A stretch of 64,000 nt of DNA from Stanieria cyanosphaera PCC 7437 (GTDB lineage Bacteria; Cyanobacteriota; Cyanobacteriia; Cyanobacteriales; Xenococcaceae), in NCBI RefSeq assembly GCF_000317575.1, contig NC_019748.1, positions 884,001-948,000 on the forward strand, read 5' to 3'. A program made the position numbers and the translations under genes. Shown in pieces: positions 25,635-35,200 of this stretch (positions are counted from its first letter, which is position 1; each line of letters begins with the position of its first letter). The notes under the pieces are model-generated. The model was given only the letters and a program-made list of their open reading frames with translations. It was not told the origin of the DNA and searched no databases.

Positions 25635-26102
25635 TTAAAAATCAATTAGTTCTAATCGCATTTCATTATTAGCAACAAAGCCTAACTTTTCATAGATTGG
25701 TTTACCATGAGGTGAAGCATGAAGAATTGCTCGCGTACAACCAAGAGATTTTAAATAATTAATGCTTTCATTGCTTAGTTTACTGGCAATTCCCTGACGA
25801 CGATAAGCAGATTCAACATAAACATTCCAAATATAGCCATAGTAACGATATTCAGGTTTAAAAGGAGAAGGATACAAACCGGCAAAAAGCTGACAGCTAG
25901 CAGAAGCAATTATCTTTCCTTCTATTTCTGCAACAAAAGCTTGAAACAATAATTCTTGACGTGCGTGATCAATAAACTTGAGTGTTACTTCTAACCAATC
26001 ATCTCGAATCAAGTCTGGAGACACTTCATTATCTAACCAGAGTTGATAAAAATGTTGTGCTATCACGCAATCTTCTTGATTTGTTGCTTTTCTATACATC
26101 AA
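25635..26102 (-). CDS. GNAT family N-acetyltransferase
   Basis: 155 residues with the Gcn5-related acetyltransferase fold. The acetyl-CoA loop is seen as V-E-S-A-Y-R-R-Q-G-I-A-S-K-L (Q/RxxGxA) and the C-terminal block as L-H-A-S-P-H-G-K-P-I-Y-E-K-L-G-F. The substrate is unknown; it could act on a small amine, an antibiotic or a protein. Stands alone between two intergenic repeats. Confidence 0.85.
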   Translation of the reverse strand: MMYRKATNQEDCVIAQHFYQLWLDNEVSPDLIRDDWLEVTLKFIDHARQELLFQAFVAEIEGKIIASASCQLFAGLYPSPFKPEYRYYGYIWNVYVESAYRRQGIASKLSNESINYLKSLGCTRAILHASPHGKPIYEKLGFVANNEMRLELIDF

Positions 26103-26216
26103 TTTGATTTCAAGCTTTCTCCTAATAATATTTCTCGGTGCGGGTTTTGAACTGAAGATGATCTAAACCTAGTAATTATGATGCTTAGTTTGACGCGATC
26201 GCTTTATTTCTGAATT

Positions 26217-27245
26217 TTATACTTCAGAATTGACCATTTCGTAAGATTTGCCTTTAATTACCTCTCTAATGCGATAAATCGGTCTTTTTTGTGATTCATG
26301 ATAGGTACGCATCAACAATTCAGCTAATAAGCCAAAACTAAATAACTGAACTCCAGTAACTACCAAAAGAACTGATAAAATTAACAAAGGGCGATCGCCA
26401 ATGTTTTGATTGAAAAATAACTTAACTAAAGTTAGGTACAAACCCATCAAAGTACCGATTAGAAGAGAAATTAATCCCCACACCCCAAACACGTGCATTG
26501 GTCTAGTTAAAAACTTCTTCATAAAAAAGACAGTCAATAGATCCATTACCACTCGAACTGTTCTTCCTAATCCATACTTACTTTTACCAAAACGACGAGC
26601 GTGATGACGAACTGGTATTTCCGTAATTCTCGCACCTTCGATATAAGCTAAAGCTGGTAAAAATCGATGCAATTCACCATACAGATTCATATCAGCGACG
26701 AGTTCTCCACGATAAGCTTTTAAAGAACAACCATAATCGTGTAATTTAACTCCTGTAACTTTACCAATTAACCAGTTAGCGATTTTAGAAGGAAGCAATC
26801 TAGTTAGTGCTGCATCTTGTCTTTGTTTGCGCCAACCACTAACCAAATCGTAACCTTCTTCTAGTTTGGCAAGTAGTAAAGGTATATCTGTCGGATCGTT
26901 TTGTAAATCGCCATCAAGAGTAATAATTACTTTACCTACAGCATTTTCAAATCCTGCTGCCATTGCTGGAGTTTGACCATAATTTCTTCTTAAAATTACT
27001 GCTTTAAGACTGCTACGTCGACGGGCTAATTCTTTTAAAATTGCAGTAGAACCATCAGTAGAACCATCGTCCACACAAATAATTTCATAGCTTAGTTGAA
27101 GTGAACCAACAGCATTGGTAATTTCTTCAAGCAAATGGCTAAGACTTTCTGCTTCGTTATAAATAGGGACAACAATTGATAAATCTATTTTTGTTGTTTC
27201 TAAAGATGAGGTGCTAATTCCTGAGATTGAGCCACGATATGCCAT
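26217..27245 (-). CDS. GT2 glycosyltransferase, DPM1/GtrB-like, membrane bound
   Basis: 342 residues. Catalytic GT-A domain: S-I-V-V-P-I-Y-N-E, D-D-G-S-T-D-G-S, D-G-D-L-Q-N-D-P (D-x-D-like metal site) and the Y-G-C-S-L-K-A-Y block. Two C-terminal membrane helices (about 252-277 and 293-318). Proteins of this type transfer sugar to undecaprenyl or dolichyl phosphate, supplying lipid-linked sugars for cell-surface modification. The acceptor here cannot be read from sequence. Confidence 0.87.
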   Translation of the reverse strand: MAYRGSISGISTSSLETTKIDLSIVVPIYNEAESLSHLLEEITNAVGSLQLSYEIICVDDGSTDGSTAILKELARRRSSLKAVILRRNYGQTPAMAAGFENAVGKVIITLDGDLQNDPTDIPLLLAKLEEGYDLVSGWRKQRQDAALTRLLPSKIANWLIGKVTGVKLHDYGCSLKAYRGELVADMNLYGELHRFLPALAYIEGARITEIPVRHHARRFGKSKYGLGRTVRVVMDLLTVFFMKKFLTRPMHVFGVWGLISLLIGTLMGLYLTLVKLFFNQNIGDRPLLILSVLLVVTGVQLFSFGLLAELLMRTYHESQKRPIYRIREVIKGKSYEMVNSEV

Positions 27246-27548
27246 ATTTTTTGGTGTAGTTAGTCTTAATGAATCTGAAAGTCTACAGAATATCTCAGTT
27301 TAGATGATTTTTTTCAAACTAAAAAGATCAATTTAAGATTTGTCAATTGTTCTAATTAACACACTTGTAATCTTTTGTTTTCTATTTCCTATTGCCTATT
27401 ACCTGTCTTTAACTTTGACTTAACCTTATCTTCAATTTTGAATGAAAAAGTATCAATATATACTGAAAAAAGTATAAACCTTTATCTATCAAACAATTAG
27501 TTGTTACGGCTTGCCAGAAGTGGGGTAGATACCAAAAACAAATAATCA
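27246..27548. other. Divergent promoter spacer
   Basis: Separates the minus-strand GT2 gene from the plus-strand Crp-like gene. AT-rich, with a short TTTCCTATTGCCTATTACC direct-repeat patch near 27386. No gene seen. Confidence 0.4.
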
Positions 27549-28259
27549 ATGAGCAAGAATGAATCACAACAAAATCAATTACTGGCAGCTTTACCAAACT
27601 ACGAATTTCAACGCCTAATTCCTCATTTACAAACTGTAAAACTTACTGTGGGGGAAATTCTTGATCAACCTTACGAAACGATTGAATATGTTTACTTTCC
27701 TCATCAGGGCATGATTTCGTTAGTCGCGATCATGGAAAACGGTACAACTACGGAAGTAGCAATAGTAGGCAAAGAAGGAGTAATCGGAATTTCTACACTT
27801 TTAGGTAGTGACTGTAGTATTCATTGCGCGATGGTACAAATTGCTGGCAACGCTAGCAGAATAAAAGTCGATTTACTCAAACAAGAATTCAATCGCGGTA
27901 GCAGATTACAAAAACTGTTATTACTTTATACTCAAGCTAGATTAACTCAAATTACCCAAAACGCAGCTTGTTATAGTCAACATTTAATCGAACAAAGATT
28001 AGCCCGTTGGTTATTAACAGTTCATGATTGTGTTCAACAAGATAATTTTAGTTTAACTCAAGAAATAATTGCTGCTATGTTGGGTGTGCGTCGTTCTGGT
28101 ATTACTAAAGCAGCCAATCTACTACAAAAAGCTGAAATTATTAGTTACAGTCGCGGTAATATTACTATTTTAAATAGAGCAGCTTTAGAATCGGCTAGTT
28201 GTGAATGTTATTGGATTATTCAACAAGAATTTCAAAGATTATTTAGATTTAATGTCTGA
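27549..28259 (+). CDS. Crp/Fnr family transcriptional regulator
   Basis: 236 residues: N-terminal cyclic-nucleotide-binding-like beta-roll (about 10-125), dimer helix, and a C-terminal Crp-type winged helix (about 150-220; S-L-T-Q-E-I-I-A-A-M-L-G-V-R-R-S-G-I-T-K-A). The phosphate-binding cassette of cAMP receptors (R-x-A in E-x-A-L-x-x-x-P-R-S-A) is not present, so the ligand is probably not cAMP. Divergent from GT2 and followed on the same strand by a small gene and a CHAD gene. Confidence 0.82.
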   Translation: MSKNESQQNQLLAALPNYEFQRLIPHLQTVKLTVGEILDQPYETIEYVYFPHQGMISLVAIMENGTTTEVAIVGKEGVIGISTLLGSDCSIHCAMVQIAGNASRIKVDLLKQEFNRGSRLQKLLLLYTQARLTQITQNAACYSQHLIEQRLARWLLTVHDCVQQDNFSLTQEIIAAMLGVRRSGITKAANLLQKAEIISYSRGNITILNRAALESASCECYWIIQQEFQRLFRFNV

Positions 28260-28337
28260 AACCGTACATACAAAATTAGTGATAATTTGTAATGATAATC
28301 ACATATACTCGGGAAGTAGTTGGCATTTAGGTGGGTT

Positions 28338-28544
28338 ATGCAAGATAAAAGTGATTCAAAAGTACCAGAACAATTATTGCTAAAAGATCATTTGCATAAT
28401 TTTGGTGAAGCAGTGATTGATATTTGCGATCGCGAAGAACAATATCAACTTTCCGCTCAAGCTGCCTATCAAAAAATTAGACAAATGTGGCTACAACTTC
28501 AAAAAAATCAACCAGAAATCAAGAATTATATTCATAATAATTAA
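28338..28544 (+). CDS. Small hypothetical protein
   Basis: 68 residues from the ATG at 28338. Predicted helical: I-D-I-C-D-R-E-E-Q-Y-Q-L-S-A-Q-A-A-Y-Q-K-I-R-Q-M-W. A HIP1 octamer lies inside the frame. No family recognised. Between the Crp-like regulator and the CHAD gene on the same strand, with short spacers, so probably co-transcribed. Confidence 0.5.
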   Translation: MQDKSDSKVPEQLLLKDHLHNFGEAVIDICDREEQYQLSAQAAYQKIRQMWLQLQKNQPEIKNYIHNN

Positions 28545-28569
28545 GTAACAAAGTACGTTTAAAATTTAA

Positions 28570-29547
28570 ATGACCCAACAAGAAACAGCAACAACCTTTG
28601 GGGATTGGGGTAAACGGGCGATCGCAAAACATTTTCGTAAAATTGTTAAGCACGAATCAGCAGTATTAGAAGATCAAGATCCTGAAGAATTACATCAAAT
28701 GCGGGTAGGAATACGTCGTTTACGTAGTGCCATGTCTGGTTTTGCGCTTGCTTTAAATTTACCTAAAAAAGCAGGAGAAAAAGCTGTAGGTAAAGTAGGC
28801 AAAAGTTTAGGCAATCTAAGAGATTTAGATGTTCTTCAACTTACGTTAGTTACTGACTATTTTCCTAATTTACCAACCTCAGAACAAAAAGAATTAAAGC
28901 AAGTTTTTAAGCATTTAAAAAAAGAACGCAAAGAAGCATTCAAAGAAGTCAAATCTACTCTCGAAGGCAAACACTATCAACAGTTAAAAAAAGATTTAAA
29001 AGACTGGTTAGAAAAACCAGATTATTCTAATATTGCTGCAATTAACATTAAATTAGTTCTACCCGATCTTTTATTACCTCAAGTTAGTCATTTGTTACTT
29101 CATCCAGGTTGGTTAGTAGGAAGCAACTTAGAGACAGAAACAAATCAATCTCAAGAACTAAACTTAGAACAAGTAGAACAATTATTAGAAGAACAAGGTG
29201 AAACACTACATAGTTTGAGAAAAGAAGCGAAAAAAACTCGCTACAATATGGCTTTGTTTACTGAATTTTATGGAGAGCAATTTCAAAATTATTTAGAAAA
29301 AATTAAAAATATTCAAGAAATTTTAGGCACAATTCAAGACTGTTTTATTCTGCGGTTATTTCTAGAACAAACTGTTGGAGAGGAATTAGACAAATCCATT
29401 CCTCACTTAGCAACTCAACTGCAACAAAAACGTTATCAAAAATGGCAAGAATGGCAATCTTTACAACGCCAATTTTTAGAATTGTCCACCAGACAAGATT
29501 TTCAAAAAACTTTAATTTATAGTGAAGTTTCTGAATTAAATAATTGA
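28570..29547 (+). CDS. CHAD domain protein
   Basis: 325 residues of helical repeats rich in conserved His, Arg and Lys: L-H-Q-M-R-V-G-I-R-R-L-R-S-A-M near residue 41 and L-H-S-L-R-K-E-A-K-K-T-R-Y near 219. CHAD domains bind inorganic polyphosphate through these basic residues and often accompany polyphosphate-handling enzymes. No CYTH triphosphatase is fused or adjacent here. The C-terminus overlaps the converging gene by 31 bases. Confidence 0.88.
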   Translation: MTQQETATTFGDWGKRAIAKHFRKIVKHESAVLEDQDPEELHQMRVGIRRLRSAMSGFALALNLPKKAGEKAVGKVGKSLGNLRDLDVLQLTLVTDYFPNLPTSEQKELKQVFKHLKKERKEAFKEVKSTLEGKHYQQLKKDLKDWLEKPDYSNIAAINIKLVLPDLLLPQVSHLLLHPGWLVGSNLETETNQSQELNLEQVEQLLEEQGETLHSLRKEAKKTRYNMALFTEFYGEQFQNYLEKIKNIQEILGTIQDCFILRLFLEQTVGEELDKSIPHLATQLQQKRYQKWQEWQSLQRQFLELSTRQDFQKTLIYSEVSELNN

Positions 29548-29948
29548 AAAACTTGACGACAAAATAGTTTAAGTTTTTGTTCCACTTCTGTCACTGGTTG
29601 ATTTTTTCCTACACATTGCCAATGATCCACTGTTGAAAAACGCCAAGCTTGTCCTTGATGACTAAAACCAGCCGTTTCCAAGCCTATTAATTTGACACGC
29701 TGATCTAAACTATCTTGATAAAAACGAATTTGAACCAAAATACTATTACAAGCAAAGCGTCGACTCCAACCAGGAAAATGAAAACCGATATCGATGGAAT
29801 CGGGATCTACTAGTTCTAGAGTATCAGGATCGTTACGCCAAGGTTTAAGATCAGCTTTAGCGTCAGGAAATTGAGCTTTAAAAAGATTTACTACAGCAGC
29901 TATTTTGGTAGTAATATCTAATCCTTTAGCTTGTTCAGAGGCATTCAC
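29517..29948 (-). CDS. Conserved hypothetical protein
   Basis: 143 residues, no domain recognised. It looks globular with Trp-rich patches: K-P-W-R-N-D-P-D-T, G-F-H-F-P-G-W-S-R-R-F and T-V-D-H-W-Q-C-V-G. No signal or membrane segment. Converges on and overlaps the CHAD gene end by 31 bases; AAGGAGATTAAC precedes its ATG. Probably a cyanobacteria-specific protein. Confidence 0.65.
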   Translation of the reverse strand: MNASEQAKGLDITTKIAAVVNLFKAQFPDAKADLKPWRNDPDTLELVDPDSIDIGFHFPGWSRRFACNSILVQIRFYQDSLDQRVKLIGLETAGFSHQGQAWRFSTVDHWQCVGKNQPVTEVEQKLKLFCRQVFQLFNSETSL

Positions 29949-30596
29949 TTGTTAATCTCCTTTGCTTTAATTCAATTAAAAGACTGTTTAACTATTTATT
30001 ACAAAAGTTAAAACATCTCTGGTGTATTTAGTAACAGTCAGAATTTTTTAAGATTTTTTTCAAAGTAATCAACGCAGCGAATCTATCTGTGCAGAAAGTT
30101 AAATTATGGTAAGAAATGTCCTAATTTACCACTTAGCTATTTTATTTATAACATATATGCGATCGCTTCGATTCAGTAATCAAAATCAAATTTATATAGC
30201 AGTTCTTACTTCTATAAGATACATCCGTTCAATCCGGGTTTTTGTTGAGACCTACGGTAGTGCGCTTCGCTTATGTTGATTATTCATCCCTCATAATTAG
30301 TAATTAGTAATTGGTCACTGATAGTGGTGTACCTTCCCAATAGGAGAAATGCTATAGAATCCTTGTATATACAGAGACAGGATTGAGCATTTTGTAAATT
30401 ATGTATTAAATTCAGCACTTTATCCGATCATACTTTATAAATTCTTTATATATTTATACCTAAGATTTACATTAAATATACCTAATCCCCAATCAATTAA
30501 TTTAATCTAGAAAGTGTCTTTCAAGTCTGAAATCACAAGAATTAAACAGATTAACCTTAACGATTATTAAAAATAAATTTTATTGAGAATTTTTTT
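29949..30596. other. Gene-free spacer with MITE-like copy 2
   Basis: 648 bases without a gene. It holds the element at 30195-30356; the remainder is AT-rich. Confidence 0.6.
30195..30356 (-). mobile_element. MITE-like element, copy 2 (about 162 bp)
   Basis: Ends are imperfect inverted repeats: TATAGCAGTTCTTACTTC on the left and, on the opposite strand, TATAGCATTTCTCCTATTG on the right, both continuing into AAGRTACAYC. The inner 67 bases (30244-30310) are the exact reverse complement of 11597-11663; with one mismatch the match extends to 74. No coding capacity. Confidence 0.7.
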
Positions 30597-31565
30597 ATGA
30601 GTAAGCCAATTTTATCAATTGTAATTCCTACCAGAGAAGGTTTTGCCCAACATTGGCTACAAGAATTATTAAAAATTAAAGGAGAAGTAGAATTTATATT
30701 AGTTCATCCACCTGGAATGGCTAAATTAGAATTTTGCGATCGCAGAGTTCAACAAATTAATAGTTCTTTTCGTGGCGAAATAATTCAAAGATTAACAGGT
30801 TTTTTTAATGCTTCGGGAACTTATCTACTAACAATTAATTGTGATGAATATCTCAATCCAGACATAACTGCAATTACCAGTAACTACTTTCAACAATTTC
30901 CCGATAGTTGGGTAATGAGACTAGCAAGGAAAAATTTTCAATTTGGAGAAAAACAACACCTTGATGCACCTTGGTTAAATATTCTTGGTTTTGAGCAATT
31001 ACAAACCTGGAATAAAGTTACCAATAACAATATTAGTTACGATCAAAATAGTCATTTATTAGAAATACCCATTATTCCTTTAGAAAATAAACTTGATTTA
31101 CTTTGTTTTTTTCGTCAAAGAAAAGATCATCATGGAGTACACACAGAAAACTTTGATAAAAAAGTGTGGAAAAATGAAATGGTACAAGCAGCCATTTTAG
31201 ATTTAAGTAATTTAATGATTATTGTTGGGCCTTTTAAATATATTCCGTTTTGGTGTTTAGATCGTTTATTAGGATTATTTATTCAGGCAAAGTTTTATCA
31301 ATCAGGTAAAATTATTGGTCATTTATTACCTATGCCAGAACAAATCAGAATTGAAGATAATCCTCCTGAATATTCCCGAAAAAATCGTTTCTATGTATTA
31401 GCTGAAATTTTACTACTGAGGCGTTTCCCTCAATATGGCTATTTTTGGAATTTAATTATTAATCATTGTAGGGCGGTATTAGGTATGGCAATTAAAAGTT
31501 TAATTCTTCGATTTTCTCAAGAAAAGCTCCAAAAACAAAAAACTAGTAGTCAATTACCCACTTAA
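30597..31565 (+). CDS. GT-A-like glycosyltransferase, divergent
   Basis: 322 residues. The N-terminal part looks like a GT2/GT-A domain (L-S-I-V-I-P-T-R-E-G, then an F-F-N-A-S-G-T-Y-L-L-T-I-N-C-D-E-Y block in the position of the D-x-D motif). The C-terminal half has a hydrophobic segment (about 206-230) and a basic end. Donor and acceptor unknown; low similarity to well-known members, so the call is by fold pattern. It has its own promoter region. Confidence 0.65.
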   Translation: MSKPILSIVIPTREGFAQHWLQELLKIKGEVEFILVHPPGMAKLEFCDRRVQQINSSFRGEIIQRLTGFFNASGTYLLTINCDEYLNPDITAITSNYFQQFPDSWVMRLARKNFQFGEKQHLDAPWLNILGFEQLQTWNKVTNNNISYDQNSHLLEIPIIPLENKLDLLCFFRQRKDHHGVHTENFDKKVWKNEMVQAAILDLSNLMIIVGPFKYIPFWCLDRLLGLFIQAKFYQSGKIIGHLLPMPEQIRIEDNPPEYSRKNRFYVLAEILLLRRFPQYGYFWNLIINHCRAVLGMAIKSLILRFSQEKLQKQKTSSQLPT

Positions 31566-31635
31566 TTACAATTGACTACCAAGCTAAAAAAAATATAAGC
31601 AATTAAAATGCGGAATAAATTAAACTAAAGTCTGA

Positions 31636-32016
31636 TTAACGACTTTCTGTACCTTGATTAGGATTTCCTGGAGTATCAGTATCTTTATCTCCTGGTGCTT
31701 CTGGTTTAGCACCTTCTCTTGCAGGTGAAGTTCTCGCATCAGTTCCAGTTCGACGAGATTCGGCTTCTAGAGGTGTTTGTTTTCCTCCTGAAGCTGTAGG
31801 TGCTGAAACTTTCTGCATACCTTTTGGTGGTGTGACTTCTTCTAATTCATGTTCGGCAAAATTGTTAGTATTGACTCCGTGATAAGCAACTTTGTTAAAT
31901 CTAACAATCACTGGATAACGAATACCACTTTTATCTACAGAAGCAACCGTACCAAAGTCTTGATACCAATAAGATTCTTTTCTTAAAATCTTTACCTGAG
32001 AGCCACGCTGAACCAT
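31636..32016 (-). CDS. psaE: Photosystem I subunit IV (PsaE) with long C-terminal extension
   Basis: PsaE is the stromal SH3-like subunit of photosystem I that stabilises ferredoxin and flavodoxin docking and cyclic electron flow. Residues 2-62 are typical ([17 protein letters not shown], then [19 protein letters not shown]). The family is normally about 70-75 residues; this protein has 126, with a ~55-residue tail rich in Pro, Gly, Thr, Lys and acidic residues and probably disordered. The tail is in frame and free of stops. Own transcript, long upstream region. Confidence 0.92.
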   Translation of the reverse strand: MVQRGSQVKILRKESYWYQDFGTVASVDKSGIRYPVIVRFNKVAYHGVNTNNFAEHELEEVTPPKGMQKVSAPTASGGKQTPLEAESRRTGTDARTSPAREGAKPEAPGDKDTDTPGNPNQGTESR

Positions 32017-32792
32017 AATTTCATTCCTTTAACTAACGAGATGCTGTTAATTATTTGAGTGATAAGCTTCAGAAAATAGCTAAATTAATTAAAATAGTTA
32101 ACCGTAGTTGAAATATTATTATTCAACAACTTTTGTTTTCATGTCACAATCATTTTGAAATAAACACCAAAAACTCTAAACTATTTTATGTCCATGTTAG
32201 GGTTAATCATTTAGTATAGCTTTAGTTCAATAATTTAAAAAATTATTATTTAAAACCATAGTAAACCCTGTTTAGCTAATTATCTTTGGCTTTCAATATC
32301 TTTGAATTGATTAACCTAGAGTGAGCTTGATTGCCGACTCAAACTAAATTATAAACCTAGAGATGCAATTAATCTCATCGAAATATCGACTAATTATTGC
32401 ACAACTATCAATAATATTACAGAAGAAAGTAAAAAAAAACTATCTTGAGCTTTATCTTTAAATATTTTATTTACAAATAAGTTGATTAACCTATTTTATT
32501 AAAACTTTTTATTTTACATTAAGATCATTCAATTAAAAAACACTACTGTTTTTTTTTTACAAATCTTTGGATTAAATAGCTAATGTATTTAGCTTTGCAG
32601 AATACTAACCCTTTTTTCAACCAAATAAATCAGAGTGACGCTTAATTTATTAAAACAATAAAAAAAACCAAGAATTAAATGAAAGTAAACTTTTAAAAAG
32701 TCTTTAATTAGTTAACCTACAAAAGAGAAACAAAATTTTAAACTATAGAAAGTTTACTTTCACCATTAAAATGAACATGAGCTTGCCAAAGA
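32017..32792. promoter_or_regulatory. Long gene-free region upstream of psaE
   Basis: 776 AT-rich bases between psaE (reading left) and the end of the GT4 gene. No gene is supported. The part next to psaE must hold its light-responsive promoter; I could not identify a defined box by eye. Confidence 0.4.
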
Positions 32793-34061
32793 TTACACCG
32801 CAGGGGTTAAAAATTCTTGGTGCAAGCGAGCCAACTGAGACAAATACAAATGATCTAATTGTCTAGCAACTCCATCCCAACTAAACTTCGACTCTACTCT
32901 TTGTCTAGCATTTTGACTCAGTTGATTACGCCATTGTGGATCAGATAAGATAATATCGATCGCTCTGGCAAAAGCTGCTTCATCTTGAGCAGGAGCAAGT
33001 AAACCAGTTACTTCATCAAGTACGGTAAATTTCAAACCACCTACATCAGAAGCAATTACTGGTGTACCAGATGCCATAGCTTCGATCGCAACTAAACCAA
33101 ATGGTTCATAATGACTAGGTACAACGCAGACATCAGCAGCAGCATAATAATTGCACAAGTCTGTGTGTTCGACTCGACCAGCAAAGATGGTGATTTCTTC
33201 TAACCCTAGTTCTTTAATAATACCTTCTATGCGTTCTCTTTCTATGCCGTCTGATTGTCCTGGTGTACTACCACCGACAATAACTAGTTTAAGATTTTGA
33301 TGTTCTTTAACTTCGTGACGACCAACTGCTCTAACTAAAGTTTCAATTCCTTTGCGGTGATCGAAACGTCCCACATAAAGAATAACTTTGCTTTGAGAGT
33401 CTATACCTAATTTAGCTCTACCTTCTGCTAAACTAACACTACCAAAACAATTAATATCAGTACCACAAGGAATTATGGTAATATTGCCTTGTTCGGAAAC
33501 TAGCGATCGCATATGTTGCTTTTCTTGAGGAGAGGTTGCAACTATCATGTCGGCAGTTTCTAAACATTCTTTTTCGACAGCCAGACGAGTACTAGCAATT
33601 AAAGGAATAGTATTAATAGATTTATATTTAACCGCTCCCAGAGAATGATAAGTATGAATTTGTTTTACTAACTGACGTTTTTTAATTTCCATTCCCACCC
33701 ATGAGGAAAGCCAGTAGTTAGTATGGATGAGAGGATAAATAGTGCGAGTTTGATGTTGAAAACGGAAAAAAGCTTCTACAAATTCTGGTAAATATTCAAA
33801 AAGTTCTTGACGAGGAACAAATTCTTTAGGTCCAGCAGTTAGACGAATAGTACGGCAGTTTGGTGTATGTTGAACAATTTTAGCTTGTTGTGCATCGCTA
33901 CGACGAGTAAACATGTCTACTTGCCAACCTTGACGAGCTAATGCTTCCCCTACTTCTCTAACATATACGTTTTGTCCGCCAGCTTCTTCCTTGCCGATAT
34001 CAATTGCAGGATCTCCGTGAACTGAAATAAGAGCTATTGTGCCTCTGGTTTTAGGTAACAT
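32793..34061 (-). CDS. GT4 family glycosyltransferase
   Basis: 422 residues, retaining GT-B enzyme. N-terminal donor-cleft block S-V-H-G-D-P with G-G-Q-N-V-Y-V-R-E, central R-F-D-H-R-K-G-I-E-T-L and the C-terminal E-P-F-G-L-V-A-I-E-A-M-A-S-G-T-P-V-I-A-S (E-x7-E motif). The N-terminal part is close in pattern to sucrose-phosphate or sucrose synthase and MshA-type enzymes, but the domain is too short for a complete SPS. Sugar-nucleotide-dependent transfer; acceptor unknown. Confidence 0.85.
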   Translation of the reverse strand: MLPKTRGTIALISVHGDPAIDIGKEEAGGQNVYVREVGEALARQGWQVDMFTRRSDAQQAKIVQHTPNCRTIRLTAGPKEFVPRQELFEYLPEFVEAFFRFQHQTRTIYPLIHTNYWLSSWVGMEIKKRQLVKQIHTYHSLGAVKYKSINTIPLIASTRLAVEKECLETADMIVATSPQEKQHMRSLVSEQGNITIIPCGTDINCFGSVSLAEGRAKLGIDSQSKVILYVGRFDHRKGIETLVRAVGRHEVKEHQNLKLVIVGGSTPGQSDGIERERIEGIIKELGLEEITIFAGRVEHTDLCNYYAAADVCVVPSHYEPFGLVAIEAMASGTPVIASDVGGLKFTVLDEVTGLLAPAQDEAAFARAIDIILSDPQWRNQLSQNARQRVESKFSWDGVARQLDHLYLSQLARLHQEFLTPAV

Positions 34062-34418
34062 GATCGTAGAGTTGTATATTAAAATAAATAATTTTGTAAC
34101 TAAACAGAAGCTTAATAACTATTTAAATAATTGACATCGTTCCTAAGAAATAAATCTTTAGTACGATTAAACTAGGAAATAATTTCATTACTACGTAAAA
34201 AACCTCTACAATCTTGTAGGCTCAGACGTAGAGGTAAAGTTAAACAAGAGATAAGGAGAAAGGAAAAAGAAATAAAGATAAATATATATATTTACTACAT
34301 AAGGATTTAATATATTTAAGTTTATTAAAATTCAAAATTGAGTAAGTTTCATCTATTGTCGGATAGAGATTAAATAATTTAGTTTATAGCTTTAGATAGA
34401 GATGTAATTATTATGTTT
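34062..34418. other. Spacer with PAP2-gene terminator
   Basis: No gene. It contains the terminator at 34196-34235 and the promoter region of the GT4 gene. Confidence 0.5.
34196..34235 (-). terminator. Rho-independent terminator of the PAP2 gene
   Basis: On the minus strand ACCTCTAC (34235-34228) pairs with GTAGAGGT (34209-34202), followed by TTTTTA. The loop has a second small inverted repeat (CCTACAAGATTGTAGAGG overlap). Confidence 0.75.
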
Positions 34419-35138
34419 CTATTTAGGTTCGACATAGGTTTTGTTTAAACGATAAGTTTTAGCTGCCTCAAGACTAGAAATACACAAAAATAACCACACT
34501 GTTCCTGCTACATAACCACCAATTACATCAGTTAACCAGTGAACTCCTAGATAGAGGCGTGTCAAACCAATCAAAATAATTAAAATTGTAGTTAAACTAA
34601 TAAATAGTAAAGAATATTTTCTATAATTAAAAATTAGTAGATAACACAGAAAACCATAAATAATCAATGAAGTCATGGCGTGTCCACTAGGAAAACTGTA
34701 AAAATCTACTGTGACTAAATTGTTTTCTATAGTTGGACGAGCGCGAGAAAAGAAATTTTTTAAGAGATAATTTAAACCAATACCTCCACTGGTTACAATA
34801 GCTAAAAAAGTTGCCTGAATTTGTTTTTGTCGCCACCATAAAACTATTGCGATCGCTAAACTTAAAAAGAATAAAACTGTCGGTGAACCAAGATAAGTTA
34901 TACCAATAGCTAAGTTATTCAATAAAGAACTACGATAAGAGATGAGGGTTTTTAGAACCGCTAGGTCGAGTATGGCTGTTTCTTTTTCTAGTACTTCATC
35001 GGCAAGTTCCAAAAATCCCCACATAGCTAAAGCAGAAATTCCAAATCCGATTAGCCAAAAGATTGATAGGAATGAAATTATTTTGGGATTAATTTTTTGT
35101 TGCCAAACTCCGATTATTTTGACAAGAATTTGCTTCAT
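34419..35138 (-). CDS. PAP2 superfamily phosphatase
   Basis: 239 residues with about 6 membrane helices. Catalytic motifs are complete: K-N-F-F-S-R-A-R-P, P-S-G-H-A-M-T-S and R-L-Y-L-G-V-H-W-L-T-D-V. Such integral enzymes dephosphorylate phosphatidic acid, undecaprenyl pyrophosphate or related lipid phosphates. The exact substrate cannot be told. Its own terminator follows. Confidence 0.88.
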   Translation of the reverse strand: MKQILVKIIGVWQQKINPKIISFLSIFWLIGFGISALAMWGFLELADEVLEKETAILDLAVLKTLISYRSSLLNNLAIGITYLGSPTVLFFLSLAIAIVLWWRQKQIQATFLAIVTSGGIGLNYLLKNFFSRARPTIENNLVTVDFYSFPSGHAMTSLIIYGFLCYLLIFNYRKYSLLFISLTTILIILIGLTRLYLGVHWLTDVIGGYVAGTVWLFLCISSLEAAKTYRLNKTYVEPK

Positions 35139-35200
35139 TAATAAAGTATTAGTAAATAATATTAGTTAGAGTCAATTAACTATATTAATAGTTTTGTCAA

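Noticed and set aside
27409-27597. Minus-strand frame of 62 codons before the Crp-like gene
   Set aside because: Overlaps the Crp-like start in antisense and has no Shine-Dalgarno.
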